A model generated the notes under the pieces. The model did not search any database and was not told the origin of the DNA. It saw only the letters and a program-made list of their open reading frames with translations. DNA of 64,000 nt from an uncultured Bacillota bacterium (GTDB lineage Bacteria; Bacillota_I; Bacilli_A; RFN20; CAG-288): assembly GCA_949290645.1 (NCBI GenBank), contig CASESG010000003.1:1-64000 (forward strand), in the 5' to 3' direction. This document shows positions 42,857 through 52,311 of the stretch, one piece after another. Numbering within the stretch: position 1 is the first letter of the stretch; the number at the start of each line of letters is the position of its first letter. The translations under genes and the position numbers were made by a program.

Positions 42857-43495
42857 ATGGGTTTGTTCCAAAAAAAGAAGACCAACTATTTCTTCGAGCA
42901 GTTTACCCGCGTGGGCTCCTATTCCCAGAAGGCGATGGAAAAGGTCCTGGAGGGCCTGAGGAGCTTTTCGACCATCGACGTCGTCCAATGGAAGAACGAG
43001 GTCCACGAAATCGAGCATGAGGCGGACGTGATCAAGCACGAGACGGAGGAACGCCTCGCCAAGGAATTCATGACGCCGATCGACCGCGAGGACATCTTCC
43101 TTCTCTTGGACAACCTGGACGACCTCACGGACAGCATCGACGAAATCTCCTACAAGCTCTACCTGCGGGACTACCGGGAGCTTCCGGAGAAGACGCTTCT
43201 CTTCGCCGAGGTGGCCAACCGCGCCGTCCTCTCTCTCCAGGAAGTCCTCAAGAACCTCGACTCCCTGACCAACAAGAAGCTGATGGATCCCCTGATCGAA
43301 CGGGTGCGGGACATCGAGGAGGAAGCCGACCATCTCTACGAAGAGAACGTCCACGAGCTCTACCGAAACATCTCACCCGAGCGGGACTTCGAGATTCGGC
43401 TCTCGGAGAAGCTCTACGGGCTCTTCGAATACGTCACCGACCAGTGCCGGGACGTGATCAAGACGATCGAGATCATTATCTACAAGAATCTCTAG
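42857..43495 (+). CDS. DUF47/PhoU-like Pit accessory protein
   Basis: This 212-residue, all-helical acidic protein with E/D-rich heptads resembles PhoU and TIGR00153/DUF47 proteins (HEIEHEADVIKHETEERL, then PIDREDIFLLLDNLDDL). It is thought to regulate the Pit transporter from the cytoplasmic face. AGGAGG lies in the 10-nt gap after pit. Confidence 0.9.
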   Translation: MGLFQKKKTNYFFEQFTRVGSYSQKAMEKVLEGLRSFSTIDVVQWKNEVHEIEHEADVIKHETEERLAKEFMTPIDREDIFLLLDNLDDLTDSIDEISYKLYLRDYRELPEKTLLFAEVANRAVLSLQEVLKNLDSLTNKKLMDPLIERVRDIEEEADHLYEENVHELYRNISPERDFEIRLSEKLYGLFEYVTDQCRDVIKTIEIIIYKNL

Positions 43496-43558
43496 GAAGA
43501 GAGCGCATCGCCTTTTTCTTGTGGTAGAATATTCGTCGGTAAACATGGGAGGAAAAAC

Positions 43559-44308
43559 ATGACCAAGTTAGTTTTGATCCGCCACGGCGAGAGCGAGTGG
43601 AACAAGCTCAACCTCTTCACGGGCTGGACCGACGTCGACCTTTCCGAGAAGGGACACGAGGAAGCGACCAACGCCGGCAAGCTCCTCAAGGAGGAAGGCT
43701 ATCAGTTCGACATCGCCTTCACCTCCGTCCTCAAGAGAGCCATCCACACCCTGTGGCACGTCCTGGACGGCATCGATCAGGATTATCTGCCTGTCGTCAA
43801 GGACTACCGCCTCAACGAGAGGCACTACGGAGCCCTTCAGGGACTCAACAAGCAGGAGACCGCCGAGAAGTACGGCTCCGAGCAGGTTCACCTCTGGAGA
43901 CGTTCCTTCGACGTCGCCCCTCCGAAACTCGATCCCAAGGATGAGAGAAACCCGGCGCTTCAGGCCCACTACAAGGGAATCGATCCCAAGGACCTTCCGC
44001 TCTCCGAATCCCTCAAGGACACGATCGCCCGGGTCGTTCCCTATTACAACTCCACCATCCTTCCGGCCATGAAGGAAGGAAAGAGGGTCCTCATCGCCGC
44101 CCACGGCAATTCCCTCCGCGCCTTGGTGAAGTATCTCGACGGCATCTCCGACGAGGACATCGCCGGCCTCAACATCCCGACGGGCGTCCCCCTTGTCTAT
44201 GAGCTCGACGACGAGTTCAAGCCCATCCGCCACTACTACCTCGGCGACCAGAGCGCCATCGAGGCCAAGATCAACGCCGTCAAGAACCAAGACAGCACCA
44301 AGAAGTAA
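43559..44308 (+). CDS. gpmA: 2,3-bisphosphoglycerate-dependent phosphoglycerate mutase
   Basis: This 249-residue protein has [12 protein letters not shown] with the catalytic His, the [14 protein letters not shown] segment and [14 protein letters not shown] with the second His. It catalyses interconversion of 3- and 2-phosphoglycerate in glycolysis. The ribosome binding site is GGGAGGA. A TAGAAT box lies about 30 nt before the start. It ends at a strong terminator. Confidence 0.95.
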   Translation: MTKLVLIRHGESEWNKLNLFTGWTDVDLSEKGHEEATNAGKLLKEEGYQFDIAFTSVLKRAIHTLWHVLDGIDQDYLPVVKDYRLNERHYGALQGLNKQETAEKYGSEQVHLWRRSFDVAPPKLDPKDERNPALQAHYKGIDPKDLPLSESLKDTIARVVPYYNSTILPAMKEGKRVLIAAHGNSLRALVKYLDGISDEDIAGLNIPTGVPLVYELDDEFKPIRHYYLGDQSAIEAKINAVKNQDSTKK

Positions 44309-44320
44309 ATCCGATCGTCT

Positions 44321-44352
44321 CGCCCCTGTCCCTGACAGGGGCGCTCTTTTTC
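44321..44352 (+). terminator. Terminator of gpmA
   Basis: CGCCCCTGTC (44321-44330), CCT, GACAGGGGCG (44334-44343), CTCTTTTTC. Confidence 0.95.
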
Positions 44353-44367
44353 TTCCTAGGAGGTTCC

Positions 44368-46602
44368 ATGAAACGCAAATTCCTGCTTTCTCTCTCTCTT
44401 CTCTTCCTTGGATCCTGTCAGCTTCCCACGAGTCCTACCTCTTCTCCTGTCTCCTCTTCCACGACCTCTTCTTCGGAGACGTTCCCAAGCTCGATTTCCT
44501 CCTCGACAAGAAGGGAGGTTTTGGAGCTTGACGGAATCGAGGACTTCCAGTCCTTCGACCGTTATGAACGTTTTTCCCTGGACGGATTGACGATTTATCA
44601 CACCGTCTATCAGGATGAGGAAGTGATCGAGAAGAAGGAAGTCACTTCCCTTTGCCATCTCATCCTTGACCGGGACGAGACGGAGATCCTTGCCGGAAGT
44701 GTCCTTGACGAGGTGGGGACGTTCAACGTCCACTTCACCTACGAAGGAGTCCGCTCCTCCTCCTTCCTCCTTCTCGTCCGCTCGGTCTACGCCTATGAGG
44801 CAAAGCTTTCGACTTCGCTCGAAGAAGGGACAATCTCCTTCGGAAGCACGATCGAGAAAGACGAGATTTCTGTGAAGCAGGAGATCTCCTATCTCGACGA
44901 GACGGGAACGAAAAGGGAGAGGGAAGAGGATGTCTATGACTTCACCCTTCTTGTCGACGGAGAGGAACGCTCGGCCTACACCTTCCAGGAGGAAGGGAAG
45001 CACACCATCGAGATCAAGGCGAAGGGCAACGACGGAGAGACCCTCTCCTGGATCCGCAACGTCGGCCTACGCACGGACACCGGCGCTCCGATCGAATACG
45101 AGGACGACACCATTCCCGCCTATACCGACAGTTCGACGATGAAGGTCCACGTCACAAATCCATCGAGGGACAGCAACGTCGACCCACTGGGAATCGACAA
45201 GACGAACAAGGGCTATTACACACCCGAGGAAGTGGAGCTTGCCTACACCATCTACGACTACGGGGAGAAGAACGTCTACAACTGGAAATACGCTCCGGCG
45301 ATGCGAAAGGACGGGATCCAGAAGACTCCGGTCCTGGTCGTTCCGGTCCTGGTTCCGGGAGCCAGCCTGAGCCGTGCGGAGGAAGAGACCGTCAAGGAGA
45401 ACATCGAGACGGCCTTCTTCGGAAAGAGCGCGGACATGAACTATGAGTCCCTTCGCTCCTACTTCCTCCAGTCCTCCTTCGGACAGCTGGAGATCACAGG
45501 CCGGGTGACGGATGTCTTCGACGCAAGGGCGGATTCCTCCTTCTATCACAGCCTCTACGATCTCGACAACTACAACTTCCCCGACCTCGCACAGGAGTGC
45601 GCCGACTTCGCGACCGACCTCGGGATCGACCTGTCCGCCTACGACTCGGACAAGGACGGACTGATCGACGCGATGTGGCTTGTCTGGGTGGGATGCGGAT
45701 ACAACTCCAACACGGTCTACTGGCCCTTCTCGACCTCGACCCAAGCCGACGTCGATCCGACAAGGGATTTTCCCATCGTCAACAACATCGGCTGGTGCGG
45801 AGAGACCTTCCTGACTGACTTCTCCGAGGACAATCCCATCGACGCCCATGTCGTCATCCATGAGACGAGCCACATGCTGGGCCTCTCCGATTACTACTCC
45901 TATACCGGCTATGGCTATGCGCCTCTTGGCGATGTCGACATGATGAACCAGAACGTCGGAGACCACAATCCCTATTCCAAGATGCTCTTGGGATGGAAGA
46001 CCCCCTATCTCGTCTACGGAAACGACGTCGAGATAACGCTTGAGAGCTCGGTCACCTCCGGGGACTTCATCGTCCTTCTCGATGACGAATACCAGTTCAA
46101 GGCGACAAAAGACGGGACAAAGGCCCTCTTCAATCCTTTCGACGAATACCTGGTCTTGGATTACTACTCCAACCAGGGAAAGCTCTCCGGTCAATACTAC
46201 GATGCCTATGCCGCAGAGCCGATCGACGGCAAGGGCGGAAGGCTCCATCATGTCGACAACCGCCTCTTCTCCGTCGACGCAAGCTATCGCGCGACCCTTC
46301 TTGAGGACAGCGCAACAGCCTTTACCAATGCGGTCAAATGGCCCTACAAGGCCATCGACAACAGCAGCGAGACCTATGACACCAACTTCGCCCTGGATAG
46401 GAAATATGGAGCGATGGACGAGATCCGGCTCATCGACCGGAACAAGCGTTACCTCTCTTCCTATAGCCTTCCGGACCAGAACACGCTCTTCTATGCCGGA
46501 GATTCCTTCTCCCTCCCTTCCTACAGAGGACAGTTCCTGAACGGGAAGATGGACAGCGAGAAGAGCTTCTCGACGACCTTCGAAGTGACAAAAATCGGAT
46601 AA
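44368..46602 (+). CDS. M6-like (immune inhibitor A type) metalloprotease lipoprotein
   Basis: This 744-residue protein has a lipoprotein signal with lipobox LGSC (Cys17) and a Ser/Thr-rich linker. An N-terminal beta region (about 55-230) precedes the protease domain. The zinc motif HETSHMLGLSDYY (near residue 498) has the HExxH and the downstream GxxD expected in M6-family peptidases. A DSDKDGLIDAMW stretch about 65 residues before it looks like a calcium site. It acts at the cell surface, probably degrading host or community proteins. Confidence 0.85.
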   Translation: MKRKFLLSLSLLFLGSCQLPTSPTSSPVSSSTTSSSETFPSSISSSTRREVLELDGIEDFQSFDRYERFSLDGLTIYHTVYQDEEVIEKKEVTSLCHLILDRDETEILAGSVLDEVGTFNVHFTYEGVRSSSFLLLVRSVYAYEAKLSTSLEEGTISFGSTIEKDEISVKQEISYLDETGTKREREEDVYDFTLLVDGEERSAYTFQEEGKHTIEIKAKGNDGETLSWIRNVGLRTDTGAPIEYEDDTIPAYTDSSTMKVHVTNPSRDSNVDPLGIDKTNKGYYTPEEVELAYTIYDYGEKNVYNWKYAPAMRKDGIQKTPVLVVPVLVPGASLSRAEEETVKENIETAFFGKSADMNYESLRSYFLQSSFGQLEITGRVTDVFDARADSSFYHSLYDLDNYNFPDLAQECADFATDLGIDLSAYDSDKDGLIDAMWLVWVGCGYNSNTVYWPFSTSTQADVDPTRDFPIVNNIGWCGETFLTDFSEDNPIDAHVVIHETSHMLGLSDYYSYTGYGYAPLGDVDMMNQNVGDHNPYSKMLLGWKTPYLVYGNDVEITLESSVTSGDFIVLLDDEYQFKATKDGTKALFNPFDEYLVLDYYSNQGKLSGQYYDAYAAEPIDGKGGRLHHVDNRLFSVDASYRATLLEDSATAFTNAVKWPYKAIDNSSETYDTNFALDRKYGAMDEIRLIDRNKRYLSSYSLPDQNTLFYAGDSFSLPSYRGQFLNGKMDSEKSFSTTFEVTKIG

Positions 46603-46617
46603 AGAAAGGAGAACAAG

Positions 46618-47121
46618 ATGGTCATCTTACACATCAAGGACATGGGCGACATCGTCCTGGAGATGGACAAGAAATACGCCCAGAACACGGTCCACAACTT
46701 CACCTACCTGTGCCACATGGGATTCTACGACGGACTGACCTTCCACCGGGTCATCCAGAACTTCATGATCCAGGGCGGAGATCCCCAAGGCACCGGAATC
46801 GGAGGCCCGGGCTATTCCATCAAGGGCGAGTTTTCGATGAACGGGATCGAGAATCCCCTCCGCCACAAGAGAGGGGCGATCTCCATGGCGAGGACCATGG
46901 ATCCCGACTCGGCGGGAAGCCAGTTCTTCCTCTGCGACAAGGACGACTTCTTTCTCGACGGCCAGTATGCCGTCTTCGGCTATGTGACCAAAGGAATGGA
47001 TGTCGTCGACAAGATCGCCGCCGTCAAGAAGGATGGAAACGACAAGCCCTTGACACCAGTCGTGATCGAGAAGGCGGAAGTCGTCGACGAGGAGATCGTC
47101 CCTCCCGAGAAGATTCGATGA
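46618..47121 (+). CDS. ppi: Cyclophilin-type peptidyl-prolyl isomerase
   Basis: This 167-residue protein shows FHRVIQNFMIQGGDP, GSQFFLC and the YAVFGYVTKGMDVVDKI segments of bacterial cyclophilins. There is no signal peptide, so it acts in the cytoplasm. The ribosome binding site is AAAGGAG. The stop overlaps the start of holA by 4 nt (ATGA). Confidence 0.92.
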   Translation: MVILHIKDMGDIVLEMDKKYAQNTVHNFTYLCHMGFYDGLTFHRVIQNFMIQGGDPQGTGIGGPGYSIKGEFSMNGIENPLRHKRGAISMARTMDPDSAGSQFFLCDKDDFFLDGQYAVFGYVTKGMDVVDKIAAVKKDGNDKPLTPVVIEKAEVVDEEIVPPEKIR

Positions 47122-48110
47122 TCTTCCTCTACCATGGAACGGATGGCGGACTGACCAAGAGAAAGGCCCTTTCTGACCTCAAGAAGGAAGGAAAGGAAGT
47201 CACCTCCTCCTATGACCTTTTCAAGGACTCCCTCAAGGATGTCCTTTTCGACCTCTCCTCCCTCTCCCTCTTCGGGGAGAGGAAGGTGGTCCTGGTTGAA
47301 AACTTCTACGATCTCACCTCGTTGAAGCTTCCCAGAGGCACCAACAAGGACGACGAGAAGGTCGTCTCCTCTTTCTATTCCTACTTGGAGACGGAAAAGG
47401 ACGAGAATGACCTTCTCCTTCTCCTTCCCGCTTTGCTCAACAGCAAGGCGGATAGGGTCAAGCAGCTCAAGAAGAATCCCTTCGTCCGCTTCCTCGAGGT
47501 CTCACCCCTGGGACAGGAGGACTATCTCTCCTTGGGCTATCAGCTGGCCAAGGAGTGGGACAAGGAAGTCGACAAGGAGGCCCTCCTTCTCCTTTACGAA
47601 CGCTCCGGCAAGGACTTCCTCCTCTTCGTGAACACCCTCCGGATGCTTCTCTCCCACGGCAAGCACTTGACCCGGAAGGATGTCGAGGAGATGGTCGAGG
47701 AGCCGATTGAGGACAAAGCCTACGAGTGTCTCTCCTTTCTCCTGAAGGGAAACGTCACAGAAAGTCTGAAGAGCTATCGGAACGTCCGCCGGCAAGGAAA
47801 CGAGGGGATCCAAATCCTCTGGACCTTCGTCAACCAGCTTCGCCTGATGGCCCTTGTCAAGGGAAAGAGCGAGGAAGGAAAAGGCAACGACGAGATCGCC
47901 AAGGAGATCTCGAGTCTCGGAGCGCCGATCAAGAGTGGACGGGTCTATTACATCAAGAAGGACCTTGCCTTGCTCTCCTTCGATCGGCTCCTTCTCATCC
48001 TCTCCGACCTCTCGAGAATGGAGGAGGAGATCAAGATCGACGGGGATGACGTCGATGTCCGGATGGAGAACTTCCTCCTGAACTTCGATCGGAACTATCG
48101 GAAGAGATGA
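47118..48110 (+). CDS. holA: DNA polymerase III delta subunit
   Basis: This 330-residue protein has the HolA pattern: N-terminal IFLYHGTDGGLTKRKALSDL, the central LLPALLNSKADRVKQLKK region and C-terminal helical domain with WTFVNQLRLMALVK. It is part of the clamp loader. The convergent rpsT gene next to it reproduces the usual holA-rpsT neighbourhood of Bacillota, supporting the call. Confidence 0.88.
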   Translation: MIFLYHGTDGGLTKRKALSDLKKEGKEVTSSYDLFKDSLKDVLFDLSSLSLFGERKVVLVENFYDLTSLKLPRGTNKDDEKVVSSFYSYLETEKDENDLLLLLPALLNSKADRVKQLKKNPFVRFLEVSPLGQEDYLSLGYQLAKEWDKEVDKEALLLLYERSGKDFLLFVNTLRMLLSHGKHLTRKDVEEMVEEPIEDKAYECLSFLLKGNVTESLKSYRNVRRQGNEGIQILWTFVNQLRLMALVKGKSEEGKGNDEIAKEISSLGAPIKSGRVYYIKKDLALLSFDRLLLILSDLSRMEEEIKIDGDDVDVRMENFLLNFDRNYRKR

Positions 48111-48114
48111 ACGC

Positions 48115-48145
48115 AAAAAACGGGGCCCGAAGGTCCCGTTTTCTA
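48115..48145. terminator. Bidirectional terminator between holA and rpsT
   Basis: AAAAACGGGG, CCCGAAGG, TCCCGTTTTC. Confidence 0.75.
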
Positions 48146-48173
48146 TATCCGTCAAGCAGGGAAAGAAGAAGGC

Positions 48174-48470
48174 TTAGGCCTGAGCCTCCTGGGGCTGGCT
48201 GAGCTCCTTCTCGAGGTTGTTGACCAGAAGGGCGAGCTGGCTCTTGTGGTTGGCCGCCCAGTTCTTCTTCTGGATCTTGTTCTTGACCGACTTGTCGATG
48301 AGGGCATAGGCCAGCTTGAGGTCGTTCTTGGCGGCCTCGAGGTTCTTCGCCTCGACGCTGACCTTGACCTTCTTGATGGCCGTGCGCATCTTGCTCTTGA
48401 AGGAAGCGTTGGCCTGACGTCTCTTCTCGGCGGTGAGGATTCTCTTCTTCTGCGATTTGATGTTCGCCAT
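48174..48470 (-). CDS. rpsT: 30S ribosomal protein S20
   Basis: This 98-residue basic, Lys/Ala-rich helical protein has the typical beginning [21 protein letters not shown]. The C terminus is longer and Gln/Glu-rich (SQPQEAQA), a modest extension over the family. It binds 16S rRNA early in assembly. The gene sits between holA (convergent) and deoC (divergent). Confidence 0.95.
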   Translation of the reverse strand: MANIKSQKKRILTAEKRRQANASFKSKMRTAIKKVKVSVEAKNLEAAKNDLKLAYALIDKSVKNKIQKKNWAANHKSQLALLVNNLEKELSQPQEAQA

Positions 48471-48606
48471 GATGAATCTCCTGTTCTTTCCCTGTTCGTG
48501 TTGGACAGCGATTAAGGATTATATCAAAGAAATCTTTGTTCTGCAAGTGCCGAAAAATCTCTCCGGAAGGAAAAAACCTGCTACAATGGAAGGGAGGTAC
48601 ATGACT

Positions 48607-49245
48607 ATGGAATACAACCGTCTGATCGACTCGACGCTCCTTGCTCCCGATGCCCGAAAGGAGCAGGTCGTCTCTCTCTGCGAGGAAGCGAAGGAGGAGC
48701 ATTTCGCCTCCGTCTGCGTCAATCCCGACTTCGTGAAGGTCGCTGCGGAGATCCTCAGGGGAACGGACGTCAAGGTCTGCACCGTGGTCGGTTTCCCCCT
48801 GGGCTCGATGACGACCAAGGCGAAGGTCTTCGAGACTGAGGATGCCGTAAAAAACGGCGCTCAGGAGATCGACATGGTGATCAACATCTCCGCCCTCAAG
48901 GACCATCAGGACGATTATGCGAAAGAGGAGATCAAAGAGATCAAGAAGGCCTGTCAGGGACGCCTGCTCAAGGTCATCATCGAGTGCTGCCTTCTCACCG
49001 ACGAGGAGAAGAGAAGAGCCTCTCTTCTTGCCAAGGAAGCGGGTGCCGACTTCGTCAAGACATCGACCGGTTTCTCCAAGTGGGGTGCCAAGGTCGAGGA
49101 TGTCAAATTGATGAGAGAGACCGTCGGAAAGGAGATGGGAGTCAAGGCCGCCGGCGGAATCCGGGACAAGGAGACCATGGAAGAGATGGTCAAGGCCGGA
49201 GCGAACAGGATCGGAACCAGTCACGGCAAGGAACTCGTCCGCTGA
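48607..49245 (+). CDS. deoC: Deoxyribose-phosphate aldolase
   Basis: This 212-residue TIM-barrel enzyme has the Schiff-base Lys in [10 protein letters not shown] and a second conserved Lys in [19 protein letters not shown] is the early signature. It splits deoxyribose-5-phosphate to acetaldehyde and glyceraldehyde-3-phosphate. GGGAGGT is followed by ATGs at 48601 and 48607; the second has the better spacing (9 nt). It links nucleoside uptake to glycolysis. The acetaldehyde could feed the nearby Fe-ADH. Confidence 0.93.
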   Translation: MEYNRLIDSTLLAPDARKEQVVSLCEEAKEEHFASVCVNPDFVKVAAEILRGTDVKVCTVVGFPLGSMTTKAKVFETEDAVKNGAQEIDMVINISALKDHQDDYAKEEIKEIKKACQGRLLKVIIECCLLTDEEKRRASLLAKEAGADFVKTSTGFSKWGAKVEDVKLMRETVGKEMGVKAAGGIRDKETMEEMVKAGANRIGTSHGKELVR

Positions 49246-49263
49246 TCGAGTTTGGGAGCATTC

Positions 49264-49292
49264 AAAAAGGCAGGCCCGGGAGCCTGCCTTTT
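49264..49292. terminator. Bidirectional terminator between deoC and the Fe-ADH gene
   Basis: AAAAAGGCAGGC, CCGGGA, GCCTGCCTTTT. Confidence 0.9.
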
Positions 49293-49299
49293 CTTGTCT

Positions 49300-50469
49300 T
49301 TAGGCGTGATAGGCGCATTCGAGGATGTTGACGATGTCCCGATAGGAATAGGTGAGGGGATCGGAGAAGTCCTTGTCGTTTCCGACAAGGCTCTGGGCCT
49401 TCTTGGCGATCTTGGGAAGGTCTTTTTCCGCGATGTTAAAGGAGGCGAGGTCGATCTTGTCGACGTGGCACTTCTTCTGGAATTCCTTGAGGGAATTGGC
49501 GAAGGAGAAGGCGCTCTTGGCCTTGGGGTCGAAGATCCTCGCCAGTTCGATCAAATCCTTGTTGATCTTCTTGCTCGCCGCCAGGTGGTTGAAGTAGCTC
49601 TCGCTGATGGCGATCAAGCCCGCTCCGTGGATGACGTCGTGATAGAGGGAGGAGACGGCGTGCTCCAGAGTGTGCTCGAAGGTGCAGGAGGAATAGCATT
49701 CGACCATTCCTCCGATCATGCTGGCGAGGGCCATGTTCTCCCTTGCGACCTCGTCATCCGGCTTCCGGTAGACTTTGGGGAGGTTGTCCCGGATGAGCTC
49801 GATTCCCTTCTTGGAGAGGGTGCGGGAGAGTTCGCTTGCCATCGGATGGACAAAGCCTTCGGCAAGATGGAAGAGGGCGTCGAAGCCCTGATACATCGAA
49901 AGCTCCTTGGGGACGGTCCGCATCATCGTCGTGTCATCGATTCCGATCAGGGGGAAGGAACCTTCCAAACCCCAGCCGATCTTCTCGTCGAGCTCCTCGT
50001 CGGTGATGACCGACCAGGGGTCGGTCTCCGTGCCCGTTCCGGCCGTTGTGTTGATGGCGATGATCTTGAGGGGAGCGTTCTTGAACTCCTTCTTCTTTCC
50101 GGAACCAGTCTTGAGATAGTCCCAGAGCGTCCCGTCGTTCGTCGCCATGTAGGCGATGGCCTTGGCCGAGTCGATCGGAGAGCCGCCGCCGAGGCCGACG
50201 ATCAGGTCGCAATTCCTCTCCCTCGCGAGCTTGGCGCCCTCGAGGACGGTCTTGTGGGTCGGGTTTCCCTTGACCTTGTCGAACAAGACCGCATCGATCT
50301 TGCACTTCTTCAGCTCATTGAGGACACGGTCGAGATAGCCGAATTGCTTCACGGACTTGCCGCTTGTGGTGACGACAAGGGCCCTTTTGAAGTCGAGCTT
50401 TTCCAAGGAGAGCGTCTCGAGGGCGTTCTTTCCGAAGAGAACCTTCGTCGGAATGTAATAGCGATTCAT
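49300..50469 (-). CDS. Iron-containing alcohol dehydrogenase
   Basis: This 389-residue group III ADH has the nucleotide-binding GLGGGSPIDSAKAIA and the TTAGTGTETDPWSVIT motif. The metal ligands lie in the helical half: Asp in FDALFHLAEG, His in EHTLEHAVS and DVIHGAGLI. It reduces aldehydes or oxidises alcohols with NAD(P). It is convergent with deoC, whose product acetaldehyde is a possible substrate; that link is inference. The ribosome binding site (GAAAGGA) precedes ATG 50469. Confidence 0.9.
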   Translation of the reverse strand: MNRYYIPTKVLFGKNALETLSLEKLDFKRALVVTTSGKSVKQFGYLDRVLNELKKCKIDAVLFDKVKGNPTHKTVLEGAKLARERNCDLIVGLGGGSPIDSAKAIAYMATNDGTLWDYLKTGSGKKKEFKNAPLKIIAINTTAGTGTETDPWSVITDEELDEKIGWGLEGSFPLIGIDDTTMMRTVPKELSMYQGFDALFHLAEGFVHPMASELSRTLSKKGIELIRDNLPKVYRKPDDEVARENMALASMIGGMVECYSSCTFEHTLEHAVSSLYHDVIHGAGLIAISESYFNHLAASKKINKDLIELARIFDPKAKSAFSFANSLKEFQKKCHVDKIDLASFNIAEKDLPKIAKKAQSLVGNDKDFSDPLTYSYRDIVNILECAYHA

Positions 50470-50486
50470 GAGATTGGATTCCTTTC

Positions 50487-52238
50487 TCAGCGAGGATCGA
50501 GGTCCTTCGCCGCATCGACGTCGAGAAGCTTGACCAGAATCATCGGTTCCTTCTCAGTCTGCTTGTAGAGGAACTTGGAGACCTTGTCCGCCGTCTTCCT
50601 CTCGATGTCGTTGATGGGAGTGTCCTGAGAGAGAAGGCCGTTGGCGTAGCTTATCGCGACGGAGCTGATCTGGGTGACGATCGACTCGCTCTCCCTCAGG
50701 TAGAGGAAGCCGCGCATCTGGACGTCGGGATTGGTGAGGGTCTTCTTCTTCCTGGAGGAGTAGGGGATGCCGATGAGGACGATGCCGCCGTCAGCCATTT
50801 GTTGCCGTTCGTCAATCGCCTGTTCCTTGACATCGCCGACCGAGGAGCCGTCGACCATCACGTCCCCGCTCTTGACCATGATGAGCTTGCGGACGGGCTT
50901 GCCCTGCTCATCGAAGGCCAGGGCCATGCCGTTGTCATAGACGAAGGTGTTGAAGTGGTTGAGGCCGATGCCGAGGTCGATCGCCAGCTTGGCGTTGGCC
51001 ATCAAGAGGCGGTATTCGCCCTTGACCGGCATGTAGTATTGCGGGCGGAAGAGGGAGATCATCATCTTCAGGTCCTCTTCCTGGGCGTGCATCGAGGAGA
51101 GAACCTTCCTTCCCAGGGTCAGGACCTTGCAGTCGGTGCGGAAGATCGTGTCGGAGGCGTCGGTGTAACTGACTTCCGTCCCGGGGACGGAAGGAGCGGC
51201 ATCGATCCAGGTGTCCTTCGTCTCGACCTTGATGCCCGGGACGTTTCCGTAGCAGATGTCCTTGCAATACTTGTAGAGCTCGTCTCCGCTTCCAGTGACC
51301 AGGATCAGGATGTCTCGGCTGGAGTTCTCCTTGATCTGGCTTGCGGTGATACGAAGATCCTTGGGGATGACCAGGTCTCCAATCTGGGCCATCTTGTCGA
51401 AGAAGGGAACCTGCGCGGGATCGGCGATGCAGATCTTCTTCCGGTACTTGATGGCGAGGTTGATGACTTCCTGGATGTTGTAGAAGTTCTGGAAGTAGAG
51501 GGAGCAGAAGATCTTGCCTGGCGTGTCCTCGAAGAGGGACTGGATCAGGGGCGTGATCTTGTGGCGAGGAGAGGCGATGCCCGGCTTCTCGGCGCTTTCG
51601 CTCTCCGTCATCAACAGGAAGGTCTTGTCCGACTCGGAGAGGCGGCTGACCTTGGGGAGATCGAACTGGAAGCCCTTGAGCGGGGAATAGTCGGACATGA
51701 AGTCGGAGGTGTAGACGATGTTTCCGAAGTGCGTCTTCAGGGCGAAGCCGAAGCTCTCCGCCACGGAATGGGTCGTCTGGAAGAGCTCGAAGCTATGTCC
51801 GGCGATGTCCAGGGTGTCGGAAGGGCCGACCTTGACGAAGCGGTGCTGGTCGATCTTGCGGAAGCGGGAGGAGAGGGTGGAGATGATCATCTGGATCGTC
51901 GTCTCGGTTGCGTAGACGGGAGCCTTGCAGATGTTGAGCAGATAGGGCAGGGCTCCGAACTGGTCGTCATGGCCGTGGGTGATGAGGATGCCCTTGACCC
52001 GGTGGGCGATGTTGCGGACGTAGTCGAAGTCGGGGATGATGATGTCTACGCCCGGGATCGTGTTGTTGGGATATTTCAATCCGGCCTCGATGATGAAGGC
52101 ATCGTTGTCGACCTCGATGACGTAGCAGTTCTTTCCCATCTCGTCGAGACCGCCCAAAGCGACGACCTTGATGGGGTAGTTGCCGATCTCGGTGACGTAG
52201 TTCTGCGCACCGAAAGCGTTCGAATTGTTTCTGTCCAT
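50487..52238 (-). CDS. rnj: RNase J-family protein with degenerate active site (J2-like)
   Basis: This 583-residue protein has the metallo-beta-lactamase/beta-CASP fold of RNase J over its full length. Expected catalytic residues are altered. HGHDDQ stands in place of HxHxDH, and IEAGLKYP has Glu in place of the family Asp. PVKGEYR has Lys in place of the His of PVHGEYR, while HSVAES keeps its His. Bacillus RNase J2 also lacks active-site residues and supports J1 in a complex, so a structural or weakly active partner is likely. A J1 is presumably encoded elsewhere. It is followed by Fe-ADH 17 nt downstream. Confidence 0.85.
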   Translation of the reverse strand: MDRNNSNAFGAQNYVTEIGNYPIKVVALGGLDEMGKNCYVIEVDNDAFIIEAGLKYPNNTIPGVDIIIPDFDYVRNIAHRVKGILITHGHDDQFGALPYLLNICKAPVYATETTIQMIISTLSSRFRKIDQHRFVKVGPSDTLDIAGHSFELFQTTHSVAESFGFALKTHFGNIVYTSDFMSDYSPLKGFQFDLPKVSRLSESDKTFLLMTESESAEKPGIASPRHKITPLIQSLFEDTPGKIFCSLYFQNFYNIQEVINLAIKYRKKICIADPAQVPFFDKMAQIGDLVIPKDLRITASQIKENSSRDILILVTGSGDELYKYCKDICYGNVPGIKVETKDTWIDAAPSVPGTEVSYTDASDTIFRTDCKVLTLGRKVLSSMHAQEEDLKMMISLFRPQYYMPVKGEYRLLMANAKLAIDLGIGLNHFNTFVYDNGMALAFDEQGKPVRKLIMVKSGDVMVDGSSVGDVKEQAIDERQQMADGGIVLIGIPYSSRKKKTLTNPDVQMRGFLYLRESESIVTQISSVAISYANGLLSQDTPINDIERKTADKVSKFLYKQTEKEPMILVKLLDVDAAKDLDPR

Positions 52239-52269
52239 AATGAAAACCTCAAATCAGTATGTCGAAATA

Positions 52270-52298
52270 AATATATCTTAAAACAAGTGTATAAGCAA
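52270..52298 (-). promoter_or_regulatory. Promoter of the RNase J gene
   Basis: Minus strand TTGCTT (52298-52293), 17-nt spacer, TATATT (52275-52270), in a distinctly AT-rich gap. Confidence 0.65.
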
Positions 52299-52311
52299 CT
52301 AACAGAGAAAA

